Positions 39,351 to 47,794 of a stretch of 64,000 nt of DNA are shown here, one piece after another. Under the pieces are notes generated by a model, which made no database searches, had not been told where the DNA came from, and was given only the letters and a program-made list of their open reading frames with translations. Source of the stretch: Variovorax sp. PBL-H6. GTDB taxonomy: Bacteria > Pseudomonadota > Gammaproteobacteria > Burkholderiales > Burkholderiaceae_C. Each line of letters opens with the position of its first letter. Position 1 is the first letter of the stretch. The stretch spans positions 682,001 through 746,000 of the forward strand of contig NZ_LR594660.1 of NCBI RefSeq assembly GCF_901827155.1, written 5' to 3'. The position numbers and the translations under genes were made by a program.

Positions 39351-40421
39351 ATGCAGTCCCAGACCTTACACAAAAGTATCAGCGCCGCGGTGTTCGAGAG
39401 CTTTCTCGAGGCGCTCGCGGGGCATTTGCAGCTCGAGTCCGGCGAATCCCTGCCGGATGGCGTGGGCGACGTGGATAGCGGCGGTGTGCCGGTTTCATTG
39501 GCCGTGCAACGCTCCCAGCGTTTTGTTGCTGCTCGATGGGCCTGTGTTGACGAAAACGGCCTCGCACAGCACGAAACGTTCTTCGTACAGCCCAAGGGAA
39601 TAGCCGCCCGAACGGGGTATCGAATAAGGCGCTACGCGGGTCCGCTAAGTCCGTTCCACGCCCCAGATGGTGGCGGAACCCGCCTGGAAGCTCCAGCCTG
39701 GTGGTCGGCAGCAACTGCGACGGGAGCGCCTATTGAAACGGGGACCCTGCCGACATTCGTTGAACTTCTGGCGACGCTTTGTGGCGAGGGTCGCGTCAAA
39801 TCCACCAACCCGGAGTTGCTTGCGCGTCTTAACGCCCAAGAGGATGAGGCGAACTACTTGCTGACGCTGCTGGACGAGCAGAAGCGGCAGCTCAAGCAAT
39901 ACAGGGCTCGCCTCCGGAGCCTCGAAGCCGCCACAGGCAACGCAGATGCGCAAGCCGACGAGGTGGTCGTGGACATCGACGGAAGGCTGCCCGACTTGGA
40001 GTCACTGCCAGCCTGGGCAGCGGAGAACCGCGAACGCATCGTGGTCCTGCCGCGTGCGCTTAACGGTGTAAAGAAGTCGCGCTACGAGCGGCCGGAGGTC
40101 GTTTGCGCGGCGTTTGAGCTACTTGCCGGCACATACCGCGACACCCGCCTAGGGCTCGCGAAAGCCGAAGACCTGGACGCGGCTATGTCCGTCCACGGGC
40201 TGAAGCTGGAAGGCTCCGTGGGAGCCAGCATCGCAGGTGAACAGGGAAGCGCCTACTTCGTTCGATGGGACGGACGTCGCAGGATGCTTGACCTCCACTT
40301 GCTCAAGGGAGGCGGGCGCGACGAGCGCTATTGCATGCGCTTGTACTTTTTCTGGGACGCCGAGTCGAGTCGGGTCGTGGTCGGCTCCGGCGTGGCCCAT
40401 CTTGCAAACAGTCTCAGCTGA
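39351..40421 (+). CDS. Hypothetical protein, first gene of a two-gene unit
   Basis: 356 residues, soluble. Three parts: an N-terminal region (~1-150), a coiled coil (NAQEDEANYLLTLLDEQKRQLKQYRARLRSLEA, ~165-198), and a C-terminal domain containing RIVVLPRALNGVKKSRYERPEVVCAAFELLAGTYRD and ending SAYFVRWDGRRRMLDLHLLKGGGRDERYCMRLYFFWDAESSRVVVGSGVAHLAN. The ending (LDLH.K.G...R..RIYFFWD....VVVG....HL) is a conserved but uncharacterised domain found in bacterial accessory genes. The next gene starts 4 bases after the stop. Confidence 0.65.
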   Translation: MQSQTLHKSISAAVFESFLEALAGHLQLESGESLPDGVGDVDSGGVPVSLAVQRSQRFVAARWACVDENGLAQHETFFVQPKGIAARTGYRIRRYAGPLSPFHAPDGGGTRLEAPAWWSAATATGAPIETGTLPTFVELLATLCGEGRVKSTNPELLARLNAQEDEANYLLTLLDEQKRQLKQYRARLRSLEAATGNADAQADEVVVDIDGRLPDLESLPAWAAENRERIVVLPRALNGVKKSRYERPEVVCAAFELLAGTYRDTRLGLAKAEDLDAAMSVHGLKLEGSVGASIAGEQGSAYFVRWDGRRRMLDLHLLKGGGRDERYCMRLYFFWDAESSRVVVGSGVAHLANSLS

Positions 40422-40425
40422 AATC

Positions 40426-41532
40426 ATGGCGAAGCTACGAACCAAATCAGGGCGCGCGAAGTCGCCAGCCGGGGGGCTTACCCAGGACGACCTCTTGCGA
40501 AGCATTGTGAGCAGCGTTGCCGACAAGCTGATGTCCGACCAGAGCATGGGCATCGGCGATTCCGATGCCGCGAAGGACGTGCTTTTCCTGGAAGCGCATT
40601 GCTTTCCACAGCTTTGCCGCCAGGCGGTCGCAGAGGCCGAGTTTGAGCCAGAATTTCCCCCTCGGATTCAGGTCGTGCGGTTGACGGGCCTTGGCGACGA
40701 GGGCGGATGGGCGGGGTCGCTCGTGGAGCCCGGCGACCCGAGCTTCATTTCAGGAGGCCCTGATGGAATCCGCGCCCGCATGGCATCGGCACTCCGCAGG
40801 AGCGAAGCGACGCGGGCAGTGGCCCTTTGGGTATGCCCTTACAGAGTGGGAGGGCCGCCTGCGAGAGACCTGACCTTTGCATTTGCATTCCTGCGGCACA
40901 CGGACGGGCTCGAACAAATCTACCTTGTCAGCGAGTCTGGCTTCATGCGGGTCCCGAGCAATGCAAGGCTGCGGGCGTCCGCCCTGGATACCATGCTTGA
41001 GGGCTATGGAACACTCGAAGAGCGCATGGAACCAGTGATGGGCGCGGTGGAAAATGCGCTGGTCCAGGCTCGGCCCAAGGTGGAAGCTGAGTTCGCGACC
41101 TGCAAGCTCCCGGTGCCAGCCCTCTCCGAAGCGCAATGGACGCTCTTGGTGCGAAGCCTGCTGGCGCAAGAGGAATGGAAACACGCAGTCGAAGCTCTTT
41201 GCCGCGAGGCTGTGGGGCCCGCAATCGGCCAAGCGACGAACCTGGCTGTGCTGGTTGGCAAGCTTTCCGAGGAGCTAGCCGCCGCGCTCAACAGGCTGGA
41301 AAGCCGCGCAACGCAGGAGCTTGACCTGTCCCGCGACAAGCAGTTCCGCAAGCTCCAAGCGGACCTTGAGAAGGCACAAATGATTGCCACGGGCGCTCAA
41401 GAGCGTGCTAGGCGCATCGAAGCGGAGAACCAGGAGATTCGCCGGGCCGGGGGCGCAGCACGAAGCCACGCGCCTCCGGAGCCTGGTCCCGGAAAAGGGC
41501 TTGGCGAGGCGTTGGTAGACCTCTTCGGCTAG
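40426..41532 (+). CDS. Hypothetical protein, second gene of a two-gene unit
   Basis: 369 residues from ATG 40426, 4 bases after the previous stop. Soluble; a middle alpha/beta region (ATRAVALWVCPYRVGGPPARDLTFAFAFLRHTDGLEQIYLVSESGFMRVP) and a long C-terminal coiled coil (~270-335) before a Pro/Gly-rich tail. No family recognised. The tight spacing and matching coiled coils suggest the two products bind each other. Confidence 0.6.
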   Translation: MAKLRTKSGRAKSPAGGLTQDDLLRSIVSSVADKLMSDQSMGIGDSDAAKDVLFLEAHCFPQLCRQAVAEAEFEPEFPPRIQVVRLTGLGDEGGWAGSLVEPGDPSFISGGPDGIRARMASALRRSEATRAVALWVCPYRVGGPPARDLTFAFAFLRHTDGLEQIYLVSESGFMRVPSNARLRASALDTMLEGYGTLEERMEPVMGAVENALVQARPKVEAEFATCKLPVPALSEAQWTLLVRSLLAQEEWKHAVEALCREAVGPAIGQATNLAVLVGKLSEELAAALNRLESRATQELDLSRDKQFRKLQADLEKAQMIATGAQERARRIEAENQEIRRAGGAARSHAPPEPGPGKGLGEALVDLFG

Positions 41533-41568
41533 GGGCCGCGGCCCAGTTAGCCGGTACCCCAGCGTACG

Positions 41569-41593
41569 AAAACGCGGCCGAGGGCCGCGTTTT
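41569..41593. terminator. Bidirectional terminator
   Basis: AAAACGCGGCC gag GGCCGCGTTTT perfect stem between convergent genes. Confidence 0.9.
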
Positions 41594-41623
41594 CTTGAAT
41601 CAGCGCTTCGACATTCCCGGCAC

Positions 41624-42391
41624 CTAGCTTGCTGCGTCGACGCTCATCGGAGGCAGGTCGAGATTCTCGATGTCCACCAGCTTCGCGATATGCACGTCGA
41701 TGGTACGGAGGACAGTCGCGCCGGCGCGATTGCGATGGCTCTCGAAACCAGTGACCCGTGCCGAGGGAAAGTGTGACTCGATGAGCTCGATGAGCGCGTT
41801 CCGACTCGCCTCGCAATCGACCAAGCCTTCGTGGCCGGAGCCCTCGGACGTTTCAAGTACAAAGCCCCTCTCGACAAGGCTGGCTAGCCAGGTGGCTCGA
41901 GTAACCTTGTCCGAGACGGGGGTCGCCGAGAACGTCAACGAGGTGGTGCCGAAAAGGCTGCCGCTCAACTTGAGGTGGACACTGCCGTACTTGCTGAACG
42001 ACATGTCGGAGATGTGCCCGAAGCCGTAAATGTCCCACCAGCGGTCGATACGGTCGCCGAGACGCTTGACTGCCGCTTCCACGTTTTCAGCGGTGACCTG
42101 CTCGCCCAGCCTGCGCTCGAGCTGGAGGACCCGCTGATTCGCGGCGCGAAGCGCCGCATATCGCTCTTCTCGCACGGCGGCCGCATCGGTTTCGATGCCG
42201 GTTAACTTGCCGACCTCGGCGAGGCTGGATTCGGCGACGTACAGGACGTTGCGTCCATGGTCCCGAGAGAGCTGGTCGCCCGCGGCCATCTGGTGGAGGT
42301 GGTTCAAGCCGCTCACGACCTCGGTGAGGGTGCGCTTGAATACAGCTTTCTGGTCGGCATTGAGCACGACCATCTGGTTGTCGTTTGACAT
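41624..42391 (-). CDS. Hypothetical protein
   Basis: 255 residues, soluble. A helical start (KRTLTEVVSGLNHLHQMAAG), a coiled coil around residues 75-115 and a beta-rich middle (VHLKLSGSLFGTTSLTFSATPVSDKVTR). No family recognised. CTACAG (42432-42437) lies upstream on the minus strand; the AGGAC half is poorly kept. Confidence 0.6.
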   Translation of the reverse strand: MSNDNQMVVLNADQKAVFKRTLTEVVSGLNHLHQMAAGDQLSRDHGRNVLYVAESSLAEVGKLTGIETDAAAVREERYAALRAANQRVLQLERRLGEQVTAENVEAAVKRLGDRIDRWWDIYGFGHISDMSFSKYGSVHLKLSGSLFGTTSLTFSATPVSDKVTRATWLASLVERGFVLETSEGSGHEGLVDCEASRNALIELIESHFPSARVTGFESHRNRAGATVLRTIDVHIAKLVDIENLDLPPMSVDAAS

Positions 42392-42502
42392 GTGTCCTTC
42401 CTGGTGTGCGCTCCTCGAGCGCGTTCAACACCTGTAGCCAACGGGACTTATCCCCCCCTATATAGGGCGACGGCAAGGCGCCCATCAACTCAGGACATCA
42501 CA

Positions 42503-42724
42503 ATGAATCATCAGGACCTCGTCGTTATCGAGGTGCACCCGTTCTACCGCGACAGCGTTGCCCCCGGCATGCTCCTTGCGCTGGTAGCTGAAATCGAGCG
42601 GCGTCTCGCCGCGGGCATCCCGTTTGGATGTTCTACTCGAGTCGAGACCTGCGGCGGCGGCCGCGATGAGTGCTTGGCAGAGGTGGAACTCTGGCTCTCC
42701 AGCCGCGGCGTTCGGGCCGAGTGA
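42503..42724 (+). CDS. Small hypothetical protein
   Basis: 73 residues from ATG 42503. Alpha/beta mini-protein (LVVIEVHPFYRDSVAPGMLLALVAEIERRLAAG...VETCGGGRDECLAEVELWL). CAGGACATC lies before the start as ribosome site, with CTATAT about 50 bases upstream. Function unknown. Confidence 0.55.
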   Translation: MNHQDLVVIEVHPFYRDSVAPGMLLALVAEIERRLAAGIPFGCSTRVETCGGGRDECLAEVELWLSSRGVRAE

Positions 42725-42941
42725 CTTCACCCCGTGACGTACCTGAGCCGGAAGGTGGATTCACAAGGTCACTCCATTCCGAGAGGCCTTCCTTCGAGTG
42801 CGCCGGGGGCCCTAGCGGCAGGCATCCCCTTTTAAATTCTTTCCTCAAGGCTCCTCTCCGGGGCCATTTCCTTACGCTCTCCAGTGCTAGGCTATCGGCT
42901 CCCGTACGGCGGCACCGGTCAAAGCGGTCCTGAAGGCGCTC

Positions 42942-43085
42942 ATGCAAATCAAATGGACGCGACTGGTAAGTTCCAACACTGACCACCAAGGTTGGAGCCC
43001 GCATTCTGATTTCGAATTCATTCATGAAGGTCTTCGCCGAAGTCCTGTGGTCAGGTCTGTGGGCAACCTGAAGGGTTGTCCATAG
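42942..43085 (+). CDS. Small or truncated hypothetical gene
   Basis: 47 codons (MQIKWTRLVSSNTDHQGWSPHSDFEF...) from ATG 42942 to TAG 43085. The N-terminus reads as genuine coding sequence of a longer protein that breaks off before the recombinase cassette. It may be a 5' fragment cut by insertion. The rest of 42725-43239 shows no gene I can support. Confidence 0.3.
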   Translation: MQIKWTRLVSSNTDHQGWSPHSDFEFIHEGLRRSPVVRSVGNLKGCP

Positions 43086-43239
43086 AGCTGTCCATGGGAC
43101 GTAGGCTCCCCCGTTGGCTGATTCGGTGTCGAGCAGGCCCAGGGCCGGTCAGGGGGTCAGGCCATCTCGTTGGAAGCTTGGCGTTTTGTGCCCTCAGCAG
43201 AACAGCGACCGCGGGTCAACCAGCAGTGGCCGGCCGCGC

Positions 43240-45045
43240 CTAGGTCGACGTTGCCTGCGAACGTCCGGCTTGAGCCACCTCGTCGCGAATCCGTGGGGCG
43301 AAGGCAGCCCAATACTTCACTGCAGTCTGGTTTGAGATTCCTAGCGTGCGCACGAGCACCTTCGGAGTGGCCAGCCCCGCTCGGAAGAACGATGCGAGGG
43401 CCGTCGTGTACAGCTGCCTGGCTGTGACTCCCTGGCCCAGCAACACATACCTGAGCCCGGCGTCGGAGAGCGCACGGCCGGGCACCGCGGACTCGAAGAG
43501 CAAATCGTTGTCTTTGAGAGGCTGGCCGCGCCTAGCTTCTAGCGTCGCGAGATACCGTGTCAAGAGCACCGAGGTCCTGGCATCGAGGTCAATGGACACT
43601 TCTGCGAACCGAGCCTGCACCGAGCCGTCTGCTGTAGTTTGGAAGGCGCCGCGGCAAAGGTTGCGCGCCTGTTTCCCGGTACGCGCGTAGAGGAGCATCA
43701 ATACGCCCAGCAGCGCATTCCGAAGGTCCCCATCTTCCGCCCGAAACCACCCCTGGCGCAGCTGCCCGGCACGCTGCGGGGTCAGAAGGTCGTGAAACGG
43801 AACGCCGCTTGGCACACTGCGGTCCAGATGGAGGCGCTGGAACATTCGCTCCTTGCGGTTCAGGAATCCGATAAAGGAGTGCAGAGCGTTGCGGTGTCCG
43901 GGGTAGCTGGCCACAAAGCGTTCGAGCATCGGGCGGTCAATCCCTTGGGCCGACACGACAGAGGACGGCATCGAGTCGAGCAGCCGGAACGCGGCTCGCA
44001 AAGACAAGGTGACCGTTCGCGCAGTGAACCGTTCGTGTGCGCCGCCCCAGCCGCGGGCTCGCCAGCTACGCAGGTAGGCAGCAAGGCTTCGTCGATAGCG
44101 CGTGAGCAGCTCGAGCTGCCAGGGCTCTCGCACACGCGCCAGAAGCCGGTCCTGCGCAAGATTCTCAGTGGTCCGCGCCACCACTTCCATCGGCATCGCC
44201 TCGGCTTGCCCTTCCCTGAGTAGCCATGCATAGGCGACCTGGTAGCGCCGAAGCTCTTCAGGCGAGAATTCAGCGGCCATCCGTTCTGCGGTAGGCGCGG
44301 TACCGCTGACCGATGCGAGACCCAGGCGCTCAAAAAACTGCGCGTAGGCTCTCCAGCGCCCCCTGGAACGTCCGCTGAGGGTGGCGTGGGCGATGGTCTG
44401 AGCGGCGAACTTCTCGAACAGCGCTCGCGCCCAGCCGTGTGTCAGCCTGCCCGCAAGAAGGGCAACTTCGTTTGCGAGAGCGCGGCGCCAGTAACACTGG
44501 ACACACTCCGCGGCGGAGTGGCGCTCGCTGGAGCGACCGCACCTGGAGCAGCTAAACGCCACAGGCTCCACGCATCGACGGCAGAGGGCTTTGCCCTCCG
44601 GCGAGTGCGCGACAACCTTGCGGTGCTTGCGGCAGCGCGAACAGGTTTGACAGTCGGGCCGGGCGCAGCGCGGGCAAACCGGCGACGTGATGCCGAGCGC
44701 GAGATTGGACTCGAAATGGCGACTCTCTCGACCACAGCGCGTGCAGTTCCCAGGAGGCTCGTAGAACCGACGGCAGTAGCCGCAAGCGTAGCCGCCAGGC
44801 ACTTCGAACGACGTACGATGCACCGGTTTGCTGCATCGCATGCAAGCAAACGCGGTCGATGGCCTACATCGGCGGCAGTAGGCAGGTTCCATCCCTTGGT
44901 GACTTCGGGTGCTCGCTCCGCAGGTTGAGCAGGGCACCGGTAGGAACGCTCGCTGGTAGCAGGCGCCGCAGACCGGCCGTTGCGCGAGCCGTGTCGCCAC
45001 CTTGATGAGGACGGGGTTGGCGCAAAGGGCGCAGGACTCAGCCAC
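43240..45045 (-). CDS. Zinc-ribbon tyrosine-recombinase-like protein
   Basis: 601 residues from GTG 45045 (7 bases after the upstream stop). The N-terminal ~220 residues hold about a dozen CxxC pairs (CALCANPV, CGACYQR, CSTCGAS, CRRCRPS, CMRCSKP, CGYCRRF, CTRCGRE, CPRCARPDCQTCSRC, CRRCVEP, CSRCGRS, CVQCYWR), a row of zinc ribbons. The C-terminal ~300 residues look like a tyrosine recombinase core: LMLLYARTGKQARNL, then VTARQLYTTALASFFRAG and ISNQTAVKYWAAF, with Arg and the final Tyr in position but the usual HxxR histidine replaced. It may assist the partner recombinase. Confidence 0.65.
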   Translation of the reverse strand: MAESCALCANPVLIKVATRLAQRPVCGACYQRAFLPVPCSTCGASTRSHQGMEPAYCRRCRPSTAFACMRCSKPVHRTSFEVPGGYACGYCRRFYEPPGNCTRCGRESRHFESNLALGITSPVCPRCARPDCQTCSRCRKHRKVVAHSPEGKALCRRCVEPVAFSCSRCGRSSERHSAAECVQCYWRRALANEVALLAGRLTHGWARALFEKFAAQTIAHATLSGRSRGRWRAYAQFFERLGLASVSGTAPTAERMAAEFSPEELRRYQVAYAWLLREGQAEAMPMEVVARTTENLAQDRLLARVREPWQLELLTRYRRSLAAYLRSWRARGWGGAHERFTARTVTLSLRAAFRLLDSMPSSVVSAQGIDRPMLERFVASYPGHRNALHSFIGFLNRKERMFQRLHLDRSVPSGVPFHDLLTPQRAGQLRQGWFRAEDGDLRNALLGVLMLLYARTGKQARNLCRGAFQTTADGSVQARFAEVSIDLDARTSVLLTRYLATLEARRGQPLKDNDLLFESAVPGRALSDAGLRYVLLGQGVTARQLYTTALASFFRAGLATPKVLVRTLGISNQTAVKYWAAFAPRIRDEVAQAGRSQATST

Positions 45046-45052
45046 CGTGTCC

Positions 45053-45523
45053 CTAGCTCGCGCCCAAAGGGCGGACAAATGCGAGGGATGCCAGGGAGGG
45101 ACCCAGGATGTCCCGGGGCACACTCGGGGGCACCGCAGAGGCCGCAGGATGCTTGGTTCGCGGAGCCTTGGGTGTGGAGGGCGCAACGCCGCGAGCGGGG
45201 CGAGCAGAATCTTTGGCCGAACCCGCAGGCCCAGCAGCGGGTGGTGCGCCGGTCGGCTCCAGGCGCAGCAGCTCATGGGCGTCGCAATCGAGTTCCCGCA
45301 TCAACGCGCCCAGTAGCTTCACGTTCAGCTTGGACGGCAGGCCCGCAACTATGCGCGTGAGCTGTTTGCGGGTGAGTCCGACGGCGTAGGGCTCCAGCCG
45401 GCGCGACAACTCAGTAGCGGTTCGAATGCCACGCTCCGACATGACCGTGTGCAGACGCCACAGCACCACGCAACTTGCCGCTGGCGGCGCCGCGGCAGGG
45501 GTCAACTGGCGGACGTCGCTCAC
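45053..45523 (-). CDS. Cro/C1-type helix-turn-helix protein of the recombinase cassette
   Basis: 156 residues from GTG 45523, which overlaps the stop of the recombinase (GTGA). HTH of the XRE/HTH_26 type: LHTVMSERGIRTATELSRRLEPYAVGLTRKQLTRIVAGLPSKLNVKLLGALMRELDCDAHELLRLEP. The C-terminal half is Pro/Ala-rich and probably disordered. Coupled translation suggests a role in recombination control or as an accessory DNA-binding factor. Confidence 0.75.
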   Translation of the reverse strand: MSDVRQLTPAAAPPAASCVVLWRLHTVMSERGIRTATELSRRLEPYAVGLTRKQLTRIVAGLPSKLNVKLLGALMRELDCDAHELLRLEPTGAPPAAGPAGSAKDSARPARGVAPSTPKAPRTKHPAASAVPPSVPRDILGPSLASLAFVRPLGAS

Positions 45524-46629
45524 TCGGTCGCTCCATCGGCCTTCAGGTTTCTGGCGATGGCGGCGTTAAACGCCCCGCGGATATAAGCATCTGGATGGTG
45601 GATGTAGACCTGCATGGTCGAGCCGTGCGCATGGCCGTGGCGTTGCCGGTTGGACTCCAGGCTGAGGCCGCTCATGTCATCCGACGACATCGATGTGTGG
45701 CGAAGGCAGTGTGGCACCAGCTCGATGGGCAGGCCCGCAAGCTCGATGATTCGGCGGAATTCGCGGTGAAAGGCACTGTAGCTCAGTCGCTTGCCCTGTT
45801 CGGAGAGGAACATTGCCTTTTCTCCGGGTGCTGCCTTCGCCAGGTAGTTCGGGCGCACGTGTTCCATGTACCAGGCCAGCGCGTGGCTCAGGGCGACCTT
45901 CAGGATGGGAACCTGTCGCCACTTGCTGCCCTTGCCGAACACGCGGACGATGCCGAAGTCCCCCATTGCGGGCTGTTCGGGATTCGGCTCGAACGAATCG
46001 GTGTCCAGGCCCAGGACTTCATCGGCGCGCAGGCCCATCTCGAGGGTGCTGCCGAACATGGCCTTGTTGCGCTGGTGGGCACGCACCCCTTTGGAGCCCT
46101 GCTGGTAGGCGAGGGCCATCTCAAGGTCGATGCGCTCCAGGAAGGTGGCAGCCTCGGCCTCCGTGAAAGAGCGGCGCGAGTTGTTGCGCTCGAGTTCGCG
46201 CTCACGCCGGTGGATGATGGAGTTCTCGGGCGTGGAGACCTGCACGAGCTCCACCCCCAGCGTCTGGCGGATGTCGGCCTTGAAGCGCGGCTCGCGCAGG
46301 AGGTAATCGAAGAAGACGCGCACGGCGGTCTGGTAGGTCCTTTGGGACGAAGCCACGACGCCGCGCTCAAGATAGAGGTGGTTGCTCCATCGCTCGAAGT
46401 GCTCCGGGCGCAGCTGACCAGGCAGTGCCCTCGCATGGTTGAGAAAGAGCAGGACGAGGTTCTCGTCGCCTTTGATGGTCTTCACCTTGTGACGGCGGCT
46501 GCCTCGGTAGGCCCGATAGGCGGTGAATAGCCGCTCGAGCAGTGCGCGCTCCTTTGGCTTGGCCCAAGGTATGAACTCGACACTGGCACTGTCATCGTAG
46601 ATTCTGCTAGTATCTGTGTTAGTTCGCAT
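45520..46629 (-). CDS. Tyrosine recombinase / phage integrase family
   Basis: 369 residues from ATG 46629. SAM-like N-terminal domain (~25-120) and a catalytic domain with the full set: Arg in TLEMGLRADEVLGLD, Lys in VFGKGSKWRQVPI, HCLRHTSMS (HxxR), HGHAHGSTMQVYIH (His/Trp position and nucleophilic Tyr). So it should be active. First gene of a three-gene cassette with the XRE protein and the zinc-ribbon recombinase, joined by GTGA overlap and a 7-base gap. Confidence 0.9.
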   Translation of the reverse strand: MRTNTDTSRIYDDSASVEFIPWAKPKERALLERLFTAYRAYRGSRRHKVKTIKGDENLVLLFLNHARALPGQLRPEHFERWSNHLYLERGVVASSQRTYQTAVRVFFDYLLREPRFKADIRQTLGVELVQVSTPENSIIHRRERELERNNSRRSFTEAEAATFLERIDLEMALAYQQGSKGVRAHQRNKAMFGSTLEMGLRADEVLGLDTDSFEPNPEQPAMGDFGIVRVFGKGSKWRQVPILKVALSHALAWYMEHVRPNYLAKAAPGEKAMFLSEQGKRLSYSAFHREFRRIIELAGLPIELVPHCLRHTSMSSDDMSGLSLESNRQRHGHAHGSTMQVYIHHPDAYIRGAFNAAIARNLKADGATE

Positions 46630-46822
46630 GGACAATGGGCGCTTGGTGCGCGCTATAGGGACATTGGCCGCGATTTTAGGAAGCCGCGCACGCCCGGCAA
46701 GCGGTTTCGGATACGAAATCCATTACACCTGCGCGCGCCGGCGCATGGCGTGCGCCTCCGGGACCTCCCCTGTCCCGCGATTTTTCGCTAAGTGCCTGTC
46801 GCGCCTCGGAATTCCGCCAGAA

Positions 46823-46853
46823 GCGAACGTTGGAGAAATTTCGGCGAACGTTG
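46823..46853. repeat. Direct repeat pair GCGAACGTTG upstream of the recombinase cassette
   Basis: GCGAACGTTG at 46823-46832 and again at 46844-46853, 21 bases apart (two helical turns). A further short inverted repeat GGTTTCG/CGAAATCC lies at 46710-46728. Together they may be regulator sites or the recombinase core/arm sites. Confidence 0.5.
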
Positions 46854-46866
46854 TGGGGTCGGAGCG

Positions 46867-46882
46867 CTATACGCACAAGGTA
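46867..46882 (+). promoter_or_regulatory. CTATAC-N5-AGGTA box
   Basis: Variant copy 18 bases before the ATG at 46901; a separate CAGGAAAG ribosome site follows. Confidence 0.55.
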
Positions 46883-46900
46883 AACAACCAGGAAAGACCA

Positions 46901-47347
46901 ATGTCCAAGAAGAACGAGCCGTGGCTCTCCGCCGCGGAGGCGCTCAAGCGCATGAACCAGGTCCGGAGCGCAGTCGATGGCGCAAGCCCATTTCTCGTTC
47001 AGGCGGCCGTCTTCGGCCGAATGCAGGCTTGCACCATCGTGGAGCTCAGAGCTGCGATGGTCAACCCCTTTCAGGGGGTCAGCCGGGGCGGGCGTCCTGT
47101 CATCGTTGCGCTCCGCTCGTCGGAACCGACGGCGATGCTCACCCTCGACCAGGCTATCGCCGCGACCGAAGCGCTGGCTGCCTCCACCGGCGAAGGAGTT
47201 CCCTTCCTGGCAGGAAGCAGCGAACAGTCGTTCCAGCTCTGCGATATCCGCCCCACTAAGGGCGGTGCGGATGACTACTTCAAGGTGGTGACGCGCGGCG
47301 GGGTCAGCGTCGTTTACGCAATGCAAACCATCCCGCGCAAGGACTGA
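46901..47347 (+). CDS. Hypothetical protein
   Basis: 148 residues from ATG 46901. Compact alpha/beta protein (KKNEPWLSAAEALKRMNQVRSAVDGAS; RPVIVALRSSEPTAMLTLDQAIAATEALAASTGEG). No family recognised. It has its own box and terminator and lies just outside the recombinase cassette. Confidence 0.6.
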   Translation: MSKKNEPWLSAAEALKRMNQVRSAVDGASPFLVQAAVFGRMQACTIVELRAAMVNPFQGVSRGGRPVIVALRSSEPTAMLTLDQAIAATEALAASTGEGVPFLAGSSEQSFQLCDIRPTKGGADDYFKVVTRGGVSVVYAMQTIPRKD

Positions 47348-47352
47348 TTCTC

Positions 47353-47382
47353 GGCCCACGATTCCCTCGTGGGCCCTTTTTT
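47353..47382 (+). terminator. Rho-independent terminator
   Basis: GGCCCACGA ttccc TCGTGGGCC followed by six T. Confidence 0.9.
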
Positions 47383-47406
47383 GCCTTGGCAGCGAAGCTT
47401 GAGCTC

Positions 47407-47442
47407 AAAAGAAAGCCCCTCAACGAATCCGGTGAGGGGCTT
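47407..47442 (-). terminator. Terminator
   Basis: AAGCCCCTCA / TGAGGGGCTT stem with T-rich tail on the minus strand, after the gene ending at 47451. Confidence 0.8.
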
Positions 47443-47450
47443 GAGAGGAA

Positions 47451-47657
47451 TCACGGACGTCCGTGTCCCGGGCCGCGCAATCGACGGTCCGCGTAGCGAA
47501 GACCTGTCACCTTGACGCCCTGCGTCCTAGGCTCTGCCTGATGGGCAACAACACACACGATTTGGGGCAGCAAACGTCCCTCATACACGCGCACTTCAAG
47601 AGTGGAGCCATCCTCGGATGGCGACCTCGTGGGAGGCGTGCCAGCTTTGTTTTGCAT
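47451..47657 (-). CDS. Small hypothetical protein
   Basis: 68 residues (LEVRVYEGRLLPQIVCVVAHQAEPRTQGVKVTGLRYADRRLRG), mostly beta with a basic end. CAGGAACAATC precedes the ATG and CTATAC lies about 35 bases upstream. A terminator follows, so it is probably a real one-gene unit. Confidence 0.55.
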   Translation of the reverse strand: MQNKAGTPPTRSPSEDGSTLEVRVYEGRLLPQIVCVVAHQAEPRTQGVKVTGLRYADRRLRGPGHGRP

Positions 47658-47748
47658 CTTGATTGTTCCTGAGTTGACCTACAAGGCTGTATAGAAAATA
47701 CGGTACTTGAATGCGACCAGCCTAAAACGTTTCTCCAAGGCAAAAGAA

Positions 47749-47775
47749 AGCCCAACCGCGGATGCGGTCGGGCTT
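47749..47775 (-). terminator. Terminator
   Basis: AGCCC-ACCGC / GCGGT-GGGCT stem with T-rich minus-strand side, after the hydrolase gene. Confidence 0.75.
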
Positions 47776-47794
47776 CTAGAATGAGGATTGAGGC

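Noticed and set aside
42633..43025. 130-codon minus-strand frame in the region left of the recombinase cassette
   Set aside because: Arg/Pro-rich, no start signal, no recognisable fold; typical of random GC-rich DNA.
45475..46530. 351-codon plus-strand frame opposite the recombinase
   Set aside because: Antisense of a tyrosine recombinase with full catalytic residues.
46583..46592. CTGGCACTGT shared with the promoter region at 59849
   Set aside because: The first copy lies inside recombinase coding sequence; a 10-base match is expected by chance in 64 kb.
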